Assembly (NCBI GenBank): GCA_045837725.1
Contig: JBEWZL010000003.1
Coordinates: 248,001 to 312,000 of the forward strand
DNA: 64,000 bases
Direction of reading: 5' to 3'
DNA from: Vermamoeba vermiformis
Taxonomy: Eukaryota; Tubulinea; Echinamoebida
Position numbers and translations under genes: made by a program. Below the pieces are notes generated by a model. It did no database searches and had not been told where the DNA came from. It was given only the letters and a program-made list of their open reading frames with translations. Each line of letters begins with the position of its first letter. Position 1 is the first letter of the stretch. Of this stretch, positions 24,338 to 35,908 are shown in pieces.

Positions 24338-27014
24338 ATGGAAGGTCGGGGCAGCAAAAGAAAAGCTGCTAGCGAAGACGAAGAAGCGCGATCTGTCAGT
24401 AAGATTTTTTAATTTTTTTGTTCCTAATTAGCAATAATAATTTATTCGAATCTTATAGAACGGGCAAAAGTCATCCATAGTGAAGGTAAAATCTCGTGAA
24501 TTATTCAAAATTGCTGGCGCTAGGAATTGGAAACAATTTTTCTAGAAATCGAAACCTCTTACACTGTATTCAACCTCTTAAATACAGACAATTCGAGCCA
24601 ATTTTGCCGAAGGATTCTTGTAAAAGAAGGCAAATTGAAGCTGCTCAATGAAGCGACAGCCCGTTGGACAGATGTAACTCTCAAGCTGTATTCAAACGCG
24701 GATTTAGAATATAAACTTGATCTACGCTCTCAAGATGGTGAATTGAAGCGAAATAGCAAAAAAAAGTCAGGATTCTATCGGATCAAGCCGAATCAAACTG
24801 CCGCACCATTTAACCGTACAGACTATGTTGGTGTTTTTTGCATAGTGAAGACTAAGGATTATCTGGCGCATAGGAATGAAGTTCCGCTGATATTTGCTGC
24901 GGCGGATCCGAACGTAAGAGAAATTTCCAAATTAAAGAAGATCTGAATCCAGGCCAGCTAACTTTCAACTGCATAGGAAGGAGAAAAATGGATGCTCATA
25001 ATCAATTATACTCGATTGAAGCGTACTCTTGAGCTCGCGAAGCACAACCACCCCTTGACTCCATGCCAACCGCAATTTCCTTTCAGCGCCGTTGAGAAGG
25101 TCGGTCCTTCCGTCATCAATCTGTCAAATGGAAGTATAATTTCCTGTTATTCGTGCGAAACGAACTTTCGGATCTCGCCAGGTAAGTTCGAAAAAACGTT
25201 TTCAGGGAACGGGGAAAATAAATTATTAATAATTATTTTTGATCAAAGGCCTTCGCTGCGAATTCTGCAATTTTGATATTTGTAGAGAGTGCTTGGCTTA
25301 TGGCTCCACTACGCCGCTAAATGGTATATCCAGGGCTCCTTCAATTTTATCGCCGTCCATTCCCGAACTGGAACGCTCAGCCAATCACGTGCAACATCCG
25401 TTGATCAGATTTGACTCGGTCGAAGATCCGTCGTGGTTTTTGCAATCAAAGTACAATGATGGTAGCTACACTTGCAACGTGTGCCTAGAAGAAAGATACG
25501 GACCTGTGTACCATTGCATGGACTGTGGTGGCTATGAAGAGTGTCTTGATTGTTTCAGACCTGTCAAAACAGAACCTGAGACAATGAAATCACTGCACGA
25601 AAATGAGGACAAAGAGATGCAATTAGATGTTGGATTGCTGTCACGTGTCATTGCCAAATCTGGAAATGTCTTCGAGCTCAACAAACAAAGTGAACGCAAG
25701 CCACCACAAGCAGCGAGCATGATCACGACAAAGTGTTGGGACGTGTCACAGATTGACTCCGCACCAGTACCTTCAGCGTACTTTGAAGTGACATTCCATC
25801 ATCTCGAAGGTCAGTACGTGAGTGTGGGTGTTGGCAATCAGATCTTTGTTCAGAATCAACTGCTCGGCTATCAACAGAACAGCTTCGGGTACTGCAACAA
25901 CGGGCAGGCGACACAGAATGTTGGCACGAACTTACAAAACTTTTCTGCTTATGGCACTGGTACAGTCACTTTACTCATATCAATAGACTCAACCAGAACT
26001 GACACTTTGTTTGACAGGTGATACTGTTGGCGTTGGAATGTTATTGGACTCGTTCAACATGCGTCGATTGTACTTCACAAAGAGCGGACAGTTGCTTGGT
26101 ACGCTATAGATACGTCATTCTGAGCTTTGCAAGAAGACTAATTGTACGATTAGGTTACTTCAACGAGCGAGTTCGTGTCGGCATGGATTGCTTCCCAGGC
26201 GTGTCATTCACTCCGAACACGTGTCAACAACTCAAGTTCTCAGTCAACACGACAGGGCCATTCATGTTCAATCCAAATAGTGTTCCTGATTATAGAAGTA
26301 CGAGAGAAAACTGGCTCGAGCAGATGCCTAATGAGCTTATCGTTAAATGCTTGGCACTGGCCGTTCAAATGAGTCCCGAAGAACTTTCTCGGAACTCAAC
26401 CATTCACGCCAAACAAGCGGTAGAGTTTTTCAAGGTATGACGCATTACGTTTTTTTTCTGCATTGTTAACTCGTTTGGTGCAGGTTTCAAAGACTATTTC
26501 ATCCGTGGCGAGTAATAACGAGATCTGGAAGCCGTTGTTCTTACAAAGGTGGCCGGTGCAAAACTCGCAGTTGAAGATCAAATCGTGGATGACATTTTAC
26601 CAGTCCCATTACAAAAAAGTAAAACGAAAGAAAACACAAAACCACTTTGAGTATAATAATGATCGTAATTTCATTGGTAAGACATCCATACTAAGTTACG
26701 ACGCTAATGACACTTTTGACAATTCATTTCTCAGAAAATTGTGCCTTCGAGTTTGAGTGTCGGTTGTTGAAGATTTAGAGCAAATCGACGACAGCTGCGC
26801 AATTTGCTCCAAATGCAATAAAACAGTGTACAAAGGTAAGAAAGTTTTCGACTTTTCGAGGGTTAGGGTGTGACTAATGCATGATTCAGAATCGTTAGTC
26901 AAATTTGTTGCTATGGGCCGTTGCGTGAGTTTAATTGCCAAACCAATTGATACTTGCCTCGTGTGCAACTGTAACCCAAGCCATTCGACTCCTGAGAGAT
27001 CCAAATACAAATAA
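24338..27014 (+). CDS. PH-like / ZZ / SPRY / F-box protein, copy 2 (tandem paralogue)
   Basis: This gene has the same domain order and exon layout as the gene just upstream, with the ATG at 24338 (MEGRGSKRKAASEDEE). PH-like region: KEGKLKLLNEATARWTDVTL, then GEKWMLIINYTRLKRTLEL. ZZ-type fingers: CEFCNFDICRECLA, NHVQHPLIRF, and CNVCLEERYGPVYHCMDCGG. The SPRY exon is nearly identical to copy 1, while the PH-like and 3' regions are far more diverged. F-box: WLEQMPNELIVKCLALAV, then SNNEIWKPLFLQRWP. In the penultimate exon the copy 1 reading frame is not kept. An acceptor at 26777-26778 would skip that piece and restore the frame (EQIDDSCAICSKCNKTVYK). The stop at 27012 lies 54 bp from the stop of the convergent ATPase gene. 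Confidence 0.72.
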
Positions 27015-27068
27015 ACCAGAATTGGGTACAATAGTCAAGTTTTTATATTTTAAGGAAAGTACCGCGTG

Positions 27069-30000
27069 TCACCAAGCAAATCCACGAGCAAATTTGCCTT
27101 TGGGGTGTCTGCGAGCAATGAACTTGCGCAGTTCGCACCAAGGCCAGACGAGCAACAAAATGCCAACGGGAGGCAGCCAGAAGTATCCGGGGACAGTCGC
27201 TGTACCGAATGGAATTTGAATGTAAGGCACGTAGACTATCAAGTTGACAATAATGAGTGAAACTCCAATGCCAGCAACATGCGCCAGTTCTTGATGACGT
27301 TGTGTTTGAAGAGCGAAATGACGCGTGTCTTGCACATCCAGACGTGAAATATCTGACAGAGGACAATGTTCAAGAACCACGCGGCATTCACTACTGAAAT
27401 AATCTCGACTTGTTGAGCGGCATTGTAGGTGACATCGCCGATAACGAGATCCGGTGAAGTGCTTGTGAAGTATTCGTATTTCTTGGGCAGGGCACTAGCA
27501 GGGATTCCATACATGTAGAAGATCATAAAATAAGACAAGAAGCATATGCCAGTCTCGATCATTCCAATCTGAAGGTAGGCGTACGACAGAATCGGGAACG
27601 AGACCAAGTGATCTTTGTTGATGTTGCGAGGCGGTCTCTTCATGACATCACTCTCTGGAGGCTCGTGCGCAAATGAGATTGCCGGGGCCAGTTCAGTACC
27701 AGCGTCGATCATGAGAACTAAGATTGCTGAGAGACCCAAGGGCAGGCCAAAAGCGAGGTAGCACAAGACAGGCACGATCTCGGGCCAAAGATGAGTTAAC
27801 GTGTAAGCGATGGTCTTCTTCAGATTATCGTAGATGACACGTCCTTCAATCATTCCGAGAATAATATTCGGGAAATGATCGTCAAGCAAGATGATTTCAG
27901 CTGCTTCGCGAGCAACGTCGGATCCAGAAATTCCCATTGCAATGCCAAGATCGGCTTGCTTTAGTGCAGGCGAGTCATTGACACCATCTCCCGTGACAGC
28001 AACGACATTTCCGGCCATTTGAAATCTCTTCACAATCTCCAATTTGTTCTGTGGAGATGTGCGTGCAAATACGATCTCAGCCTTGGTAAAAACCTTGGCC
28101 CAATCCTCATCTATAAGACATCAATATTAATATATGAACGCATGATGTTGACTAGGACTTACCGGCAAAATTACTAACTTCAGCACCGGTCACAACAATT
28201 GCACCAAAGTCTTCAAACGGCACGTCAGAATCATTGACGCCGCGTTCTTTGGCGACATCAGCGCGCGTTTTCTGGTGCTTAATGATGCCAACTTGCTTGG
28301 CAATAGCTTCGGCTGTGTAAGGGTGATCGCCTGTCACCATCACCACGTGCACACCAGCACTGTGACACGTGTCAATGGCCTCTTTGACTCCGAGCCTGGG
28401 TGGATCTTGCAAACTAATCAGGCCCAAGAAAGTGTAGCCTTCAGTGGGGAATTTGTTGTCCTCGCCTGGTACATATTGAAGGTTTTCTTCAGGTACGAAT
28501 TTTTTGTGCGCAAAGCCAAGCACCCGTTCTCCCTACAAGATCCAAATTAGGAAAAATATTTATTGTAAGTTTGAAGTGAACTTACGTTTCCAGCGAGAGA
28601 TTTATAAGCGGCAGTATACTGCTTCATGAATACATCGTCAATAGGCACTTTCTGGCCCTTGACTAAAGCTCGCGAGCATTTTCCGAGAACAACTTCAGGA
28701 GCGCCTTTGATTACCAAGATATGCTTATTCTTGGCCTGATGAATGGATAGCTGCCATTTGTTCTTAGAATTGAAAGGGATTTCAAACAGTTTGTTGAAGC
28801 GTTGTTTGACTGAGTCTGTGTTGGTAAGAAGAGAGCAGTAGCGGAGTAAAGCAGATTCGGATGCGTCTCCAATGATAAGCTGAGTCTCGATAAATTCTTG
28901 TGTTAGACCAGTGTCCGTCAAATCTAAGCTATTTTTGGCAGAGGGGACGTTAACGGCAGGCTCATTGCCCAGATCCAGAAGTTCAATGCTCGGACGATGG
29001 CGCTTTTCTTCGAATGAAGGACGCATTCTTATAATTAAAGTCAGCTCAATATAGACTTGGCGAAACACTTACTTGAAGCCCTGTTCTTCCAAGCTCTTTC
29101 GGATCGAGGTTTGGTCGTCCTCGGATGGAACAAACGAAGCACGATTGCAAAGTGTAGCAACGCGGAATAAAGATAAGAATGATCTGTTTTGAACAACGTT
29201 GTTATCATGCTCAAATGTCTCGTTGGCTGGCACCATAGTGTAATCGAACCACTAAATCCGGATCAAAGTCAGTACGTGGCTCACTGAATTACGTTCAATA
29301 AATGACTTACCAAGTTCGTAACGCTCATTTTGTTTTGAGTCAGAGTGCCGGTCTTATCAGAGCAAATAACATTAGCTGCACCAAGCGTTTCCATCGTAGT
29401 TAGTCGTTTAACCAAAACATTTTTCTTAGAAAGACGCTGAGCCGCAATTGCTAGGCAAGACGTAACAGTAGCAGGCAGCCCTTGAGGTACGTTAGCGACG
29501 ATAACGGTGATGAAGCCGTTAATGAAGGTAAAGAGCGGATCCTGGCCTTGAGCCACTCCAATGACGAAGAATACAATCGCCATGCCAATAGACAAGCAGC
29601 CAATAATGAAAACGAATCGCTTTACTTCTACTTCGAGTGTAGTATCACCTGGACTGCCTAACAAGCCACAGAGCTTTCCTTTCTTAACGTGTTGTTTCTT
29701 TGAAGATGCGAGACGTGCGATCTGGCCCAAGGCAGTGTTGTCGCCGGTCTAAATGAGATAATTAGCTCAACGGAGTTACACATACGCTATATAATATCAT
29801 TTAGTCCTTACTTTTACTATCACGCCGTAAGCTTCGCCATCCACAACTAACGATCCGCTCAGAGCCATGTTTTGGCTTTCAAGAATTCTATCCGATGTAG
29901 GATTGACTGTCAGTAGCTCAGGTTCAGACTCGCCTATTAAAGATCAATATGAGAATCATGTTGATATTTTCAAGTTTCTTACCGGTCATCGAAGATCGCT

Positions 30001-30625
30001 CAACCTTGCAATTGTTCGAGAAAAATACCCGAAGATCGGCAGGTACTTTATCTCCCGTAGTCAAGTGGACTACATCACCAATCACGAGCTCTTCAGCTTT
30101 CAGCAATACTTCTTTTCCTTCGCGGATAACGCGAGCATTCAAAGGAAGCATAGTCCTACGCGAACGGATGCATGATTAGAATACGTTATTATCGTCATAA
30201 ATACTAGGAATAACAACTTACTTGAAAACCTTGACTATTTGCTCAGCTTTACGATTTTGAAAGTAATCGATCATTACAGTTATGATCACGATTACAAACA
30301 AGACCAAGCCAAGGTAAAGATTAACAATGACCGAGGGGGATAGTGCATAGGTCACTATTGATAAAATACCCGCTGCGATGAGCAGTAGCATGAAGAAGTT
30401 TAGAAATCCTTCCAAAAATTTGACGATCTCGGGTTTACGCTTAGGAGGGCTAAGAATGTTCTTGCCATACTTCTCTAATCGTTCTTTAGCATCATTTTGA
30501 GTGAGACCTTCGCTGGCCGATGGCTTCGAGGTCGAGAAATGAGTCGCTAGCTGATCTTGAAGCTCGTCCAGCGAGATCTGATGCTCGTTCACTGTAGCTA
30601 GTGCTTCAGTAGGAGGTGCTTCCAT
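27069..30625 (-). CDS. P-type IIC cation ATPase alpha subunit (Na+/K+-ATPase family)
   Basis: The start is at 30625. The N-terminal cytosolic part contains GLTQNDAKERLEKYGKNILS and the M1-M2 hairpin. The actuator region reads TTGDKVPADLRVF. M4 carries VANVPQGLPATVTSCLAI, and the phosphorylation site is CSDKTGTLTQNKM. The nucleotide domain has GDASESALLRYC and IKGAPEVVLGKCS. The hinge is VAVTGDGVNDSPALKQADLG, M5 is YTLTHLWPEIVPVL, and M6 is MIDAGTELAPAISFAHE, then ESDVMKRPPRN. This is the Na,K/H,K subfamily rather than SERCA or H+-ATPase. Two cation-site residues differ from the animal enzyme: Gln for Glu in M4 PEGL, and Glu for Asp in M6 GTD. The reading frame shifts near 27275 before the last membrane segments, which end GKFARGFAW. 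No beta subunit is seen. Confidence 0.92.
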
Positions 30626-31311
30626 TTGTACTATATGAAGCGACCAATGATGAAATAAAAGGAAAAAAATTTCTTATTGGTAACCTATTTAAAGCATCCA
30701 GCCCAAGAATGTAAAGCGTCTACGCAAAAACGAAACGTAGACCACGTGTAGATTAATTATCCTATTGGTCAGAACGATCTATGGAGCTAGATTTCCGTTC
30801 TAACCAATGAGACGTTACATAATTTGCCGGTGAAATCTCTTATATCTGGATAAATTGGAATAAATTCAAGCATATTAAACATAAATGCTAATTTTAGCGT
30901 TAAAATATGCTAAATGTCTAAATACCAGTTGATGGCAGTATAACGGTCCGACAACATTCGAATTGCAATTTACAAACAAAAAAAAGTTTCCGATTACCTT
31001 CTGTGGCTCGGCATATCTTTGAACGCTCGATATCATTCTTGACAATGCCCAAATCCTCATTTAGAACCATTTACCTTGATTGATCGACTTCTCGTCAGAT
31101 CTGATCGCCCGAAGCCAGATATGGATCCCCGAAGGACAACGTTCATAGTAGGTAGCAGATACGACCGAATGTTGCATAACAGCATTGTTTATCTAGAAAG
31201 CAAAGCTGAGCTTGAGTGTAACGAAAGAATTTTATTGTTGATCTCGATGAATATTAGATCAAACAAAAAGCGCGTGCATTTCCATAATTATTATTAACAA
31301 CTACTTATATT
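30626..31311. promoter_or_regulatory. ATPase promoter and SUCLG1 3' flank
   Basis: The region lies upstream of the ATPase start and downstream of the succinyl-CoA ligase stop. Three CCAAT-box cores occur within 145 bp: ATTGG near 30677 and 30766, CCAAT near 30805. CCAAT boxes bind NF-Y in other eukaryotes; here function is untested. No gene was recognised. Confidence 0.4.
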
Positions 31312-33570
31312 TTAAAGCTTGCCAGCTCGCTTCATGGCTTGGACCATAGTAGCGCCCAACTTGGCGGGAGAAGGAGAGACGATAACACCGGCCTCTTCCA
31401 AAGCCTAAAAAGGAAATAAAGCTTAATACCAATCCTAAACAATGTATTATATGTAATATTAAATTGACATTGCGTTAGAATAATCATTGTCAGATTTTGA
31501 TAAGTCTAAGTGTTTGAGATCTCGATGTTTTGAGTCATCTGTACTTTTAACAAATAATTAAATATAGATCGTGTAACTTACTCTGATCTTGTCTTGAGCA
31601 CCACCCTTGCCACCGCTAATAACGGCACCAGCGTGACCCATACGACGGCCAGGAGGAGCAGTCAAACCAGCGATGAAACCAACGACGGGCTTTTTGTTGC
31701 CACTGGCCTTCAAGAAAGCGGCGGCCTCTTCTTCAGCAGAACCACCGATTTCACCGATCAAAATAATACCTATTGAATGATCATGATCAGTTCCATGGGT
31801 TATAAAATGACACGTGTCATAGTCGCAGATCCGACGAATGTTATTCTAAGCGTAGACGATCGAATGGTGTTATATGAATATAGCACATAATAGGTCCCTA
31901 GTGCTATCGTAATAACGTACCTTCAGTTTGAGGATCGTTCAAGAACAACTTGAGGCAGTCAACGAAGTTAGTTCCGTTGAAAGGATCACCACCGATACCA
32001 ATGCAAACGGATTGACCCAAACCAGCTTCAGTAGTTTGGTTGACAGCTTCGTAAGTCAAAGTACCAGAGCGAGAAACAATACCTAATAAAAAACATGGGT
32101 CAGACAGATCCAACACGCAGCTTTTCAAATATAGCAGTAATATTATCAGCAAGGCCGAATATGATCTTATGCAATGATTGTTCACGAGTTACTTACCGAT
32201 CTTGCCGGGCTTGTGAATGTGACCGGGCATAATACCAATCTTGCACTCTCCGGGCTTGATAATACCAGGGCAGTTAGGACCAATCAAACGGGTCTTGTTT
32301 TGTCTCAACAATCTGTGCTTGACCTAATTATAACAAAATATCTGTTAGCCTGCGTCTCCACGGTACTTTTAATATCGTGTGGTGGATCGGATCTAGCGTT
32401 ATTTTTCCATCTTATTTTCTCTTATTATATCTTTTGGTATTGATCGTATCCATGTCTTGTCGTGCTAATGCATATATATTTGTTCGATTTGAAGTATTGT
32501 CCGTTCTAAGCATGAATCGTTCGTTCAAAGTGACGTACCTTAACCATGTCTTGCTGGGGAATACCTTCAGTAATGCAAACAACGAGTTCAATCTCGGCCT
32601 CCATAGCTTCGAGAATAGCAGCAGCGGCGCCAGGAGGAGGCACGTAGATCACTGAGGCTTGAGCTCCAGTAGCGGCCTTAGCCTAGAATGCAAAAACTAT
32701 GTCAGAAATATTCTAAGCCACCGTTATAGTGCTATAATAATGATATTTCTTGCATTATTTCATTTTATATTAAAGTAAGTTCTCGGGCGTGTAACACAAC
32801 AAAAATCAAACTTTGATATTTTCATACTCGTTATTTCTTGAGGTTTTTGTCGTTGCGTTAATATAATTTCTTTATAGAAATAAATTATTTAAATAATATG
32901 GGTCATTTCTCGATGTGTTCATTTAGCGGGGTATCGCGTCAAATACCAGATTCACAAAAATTTCATCGATAACGGACTATATTTCCATTTCAAAATGTAA
33001 TATCTGGCATCTATTGTGCAGTGGGATATTTTTTTTAATTATTTTATGGGTAGATCAATTACCTCCTTGACGGATCCGAAGACAGGAAGGCCCAAGTGAG
33101 TCTGACCAGCCTTGTTAGGTGAAACACCACCAACCATCTTAGTACCATATTCAAGAGCTTGTTGAGTGTGGAAAGTACCCTATTAGATCTATTAACGATG
33201 TAATCCAGATGCGACTCTCCAAAAAATTAATTGAGCGTATTATAATTGATAATTAACTCGTGCATATCGTGTATAATATTATTAGACATTCATATGTTAT
33301 ATTAATTATGATATTAAAAATCGTGAGGCGAAGATAATAATTTTTCTTTCGTTAGCAAATCCATACCTGTTTACCAGTCAAACCTTGGCAAATAACCTTT
33401 GTGTTTTTATCAATCCATGAGGGGCTAGTGCTCTTCCATGAATCCATAGGCCATGATTTAGGGGCTTCAGGAGCATAGTTTCTGACAAAAAGAGCAACAG
33501 GAGCCGCAGATTTGGACTTGCCAATGTTCAAAACGGCTTGAGTTGTTTTTGTGACGGTACGTGCGAACAT
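31312..33570 (-). CDS. SUCLG1: Succinyl-CoA ligase alpha subunit, mitochondrial
   Basis: The start is at 33570, with a basic, hydroxylated mitochondrial presequence ([20 protein letters not shown]). The mature enzyme follows: [108 protein letters not shown], and [20 protein letters not shown]. The phosphohistidine segment is [20 protein letters not shown]. It ends AMKRAGKL. The alpha subunit carries the active-site His and binds CoA. With the beta subunit it converts succinyl-CoA to succinate with GTP or ATP formation in the citric acid cycle. Introns are longer than usual for the window, up to about 370 bp. The gene diverges from RPC9. Confidence 0.96.
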
Positions 33571-33775
33571 GGTGCTACTGCCTTATTGAAGGTACTGCTA
33601 AAAGATAATTATCGATCCAACTGCTAAACTCAATCCTTTTCCGAAGGATTTTGGCCCAAAATAAAAAATTTGCTCTCGAACCGTGAAATCAAGCTATTTT
33701 CACCTTTTTATGTACATATAACCACTTATTATATTATGAAGTTGATTTAAGAGTTTTAATAAGCAAAATAACACG
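33571..33775. promoter_or_regulatory. Short divergent promoter, SUCLG1 / RPC9
   Basis: Only about 205 bp separate two outward-facing start codons, so both promoters must share this AT-rich stretch. No specific motif was identified. Confidence 0.5.
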
Positions 33776-35191
33776 ATGTCGATGAAAATGTAAGCTGACC
33801 TGGTAAAAATATCAGAAAAAAATTCTAAATAAAATTGAATAAATACTAATAATAGTACAATTATTAGTTTGGATAAATGCGCCGGTTGGCTAACAAATTA
33901 TGAAGTTTATGCAACGCTCAAGGTAGAGCACCACCGCGATGCACGAAAGAAAAAACACCAGCTCCCTCCAAACATGATGACAGTACAATCAGCGGTAAGA
34001 TATCATATACAAATATTTTTTGGCATTATTAGACAAATCGACGCTATTTAACGAGCGTATGAATGATCTTACTTGAGCGAACGCGCCAACATTTGCAGCG
34101 CTATTCTCGCACTTAATAATCGCATAAAGCACGTGTATTTGTGGCCTTAAAGGCATTCTTAACTACGAGATTAAATTTTGGGGTTTAAGAACCGTTTTGG
34201 ATCGTGCACAACAGACACTTGTAACGGATTCAAGTAGACAGCTTATAAAGCTTTTAACTGTCAGCTTATTACATATTATCATCACAATCACACCATTATG
34301 TTATATTCAAATATCATTTTGCTTTGATTCAGCGTGTAACGCCTTGCCAGTTAAAATTTAATTTTTATTGTGCATTTGCGTTGTTTTTTCTAACGGAAGA
34401 ATTATTTTTAGGCACTGGATTACCTCGAAATGTTTACTCCCTCGCCTATAGAGTCAGTAGATGCGATCGGCAACTGCTTGCGAGCCATCAAGCCTTACAA
34501 CTTGACCGAAGCTGAAAACATGCAGATTGTAAACTTGTTTCCACAAACGATCGTCGAGTTGCATAGGGTACGTGTCGTTTGATCATACATATGCATTATC
34601 GTAATTTTCCCGCTTATACATCGATCACAAAATTGGCATTAATATTTCCTTCCGGATTTATTCTTCTCTATTTGGCTGTGACGTTGAAACTAACCTCCGA
34701 GACTTCAGATTGTAGAAGACATTACCATGCGATTTAACGAGGAGGAGATCGAAGAGCTGCTACGGATCATTAAGACTGAACTACGAGAAACACAAGAAGT
34801 CAAGTACCCACTTCCCGAGCACGTTGATGGCCGTCGAGACGGCAATCGTAACCGCGGTGGAAGAGGTCGTGGTGGTAGAGGAGGTCGTGGCGGTCGTGGA
34901 GGCCGTCAAGGCAAAGGTCGTAGATCAGATGGGGATGCCGCCGCAGATGGTCAAGAACGACAGGACAATACACAGCAACAGACTGAAGCTCGTGGTGCTA
35001 GCACCGAGACCGCGAACCAGAGTGAGCAAAAGGAAGTGGCTGCTAATAATAACGAAGCTGGTGCTGAAGCCGGTGGCGAAGGATCAGCGATGGAAGTAGA
35101 TCTGCCTGTTGGTCGTGGACGAGGACGAGGGCGAGGTCGCGGTGCACGAGGTCGCGGAAGAGGCCGGGGAAAGAAAGGCTCCGATGATTAA
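33776..35191 (+). CDS. RNA polymerase III subunit RPC9 (Rpb4-like) with RGG C-terminal extension
   Basis: The ATG is at 33776. A short first exon joins to KCAGWLTNYEVYATLKVEHH, matching the LSNYEV start of RPC9/CRCP. Exon 3 gives ALDYLEMFTPSPIESVDAIG and LRAIKPYNLTEAENMQIVNL, then FPQTIVELHR. The last exon continues RIVEDITMRFNEEEIEELLR. These are the HRDC-like features of Rpb4/RPC9, which with RPC8 forms the stalk of polymerase III. Beyond the normal end, about 130 residues hold an RGG-type block (34855-34925), an acidic/Ala/Gln linker, and a second Arg/Gly block ending GKKGSDD. Known RPC9 proteins are about 150 residues and lack such a tail, so RNA binding is a plausible added role. The second intron is about 416 bp. 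Confidence 0.85.
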
Positions 35192-35908
35192 TGGGAACTT
35201 GTTAAATTTAATACTGAGTTTTCCTTTTCTAAATCCGAAGTTTTGTACGTGAAATTGAGCGGTTGTAAATAAACGAAAAATTATCGATGTTGATGCAAGG
35301 CAGCATAACAATCCATGGTCACCACTGAAGAGGAATAAGAAAAGTCCAGGCGTTTATTTTTACCATGTAAGCCGCCTGTCAGAAAGATTTTGTGAAATTG
35401 AATGGAAATGACAAACGTCAAGGAGTACAATTTAGGTTACAACGCGGTATACAATAAATGTACGGTGGTAAGCCGGTAGTTAATCGTATTGAATAATAAA
35501 GTTTAACTTGGTTTTATACTGCCAAAGTAAATTTAATTTATTATTCCTAACTCAGCGATAATTCGATCGGTAAGAAGCGAACAATTATAGATCAATTACC
35601 TAAATACTTACAAAATCTACCAATGCAAGTTCATTTGAACAGATACCTAAACGGATCGAGAGGCAAGCTTAAAGATCTCGTTTTAACTTGGGAAATTAAA
35701 GGGCAGCTACACCACGGGCTGTTTTTAGCTCAATATAAATTATTAAACTTGCCTTTTTGAGCGTTCTAAAAAGATACTCGTTGGTCAAGCGCGTCACGTG
35801 TTATTGCGATTAATTTTATTTACTTGTGAATTACAAACGTTGTGTATTTTGACTAGTTGCATTATTCCTTCGCCATTAACAACACACGAGGATTGCACTT
35901 GAACGCAA
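35192..35908. other. Intergenic, no gene seen
   Basis: This AT-rich spacer lies between RPC9 and the RasGEF gene, both on the plus strand. It should contain a polyadenylation region and the RasGEF promoter. Short open frames lack splice support. Confidence 0.5.
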
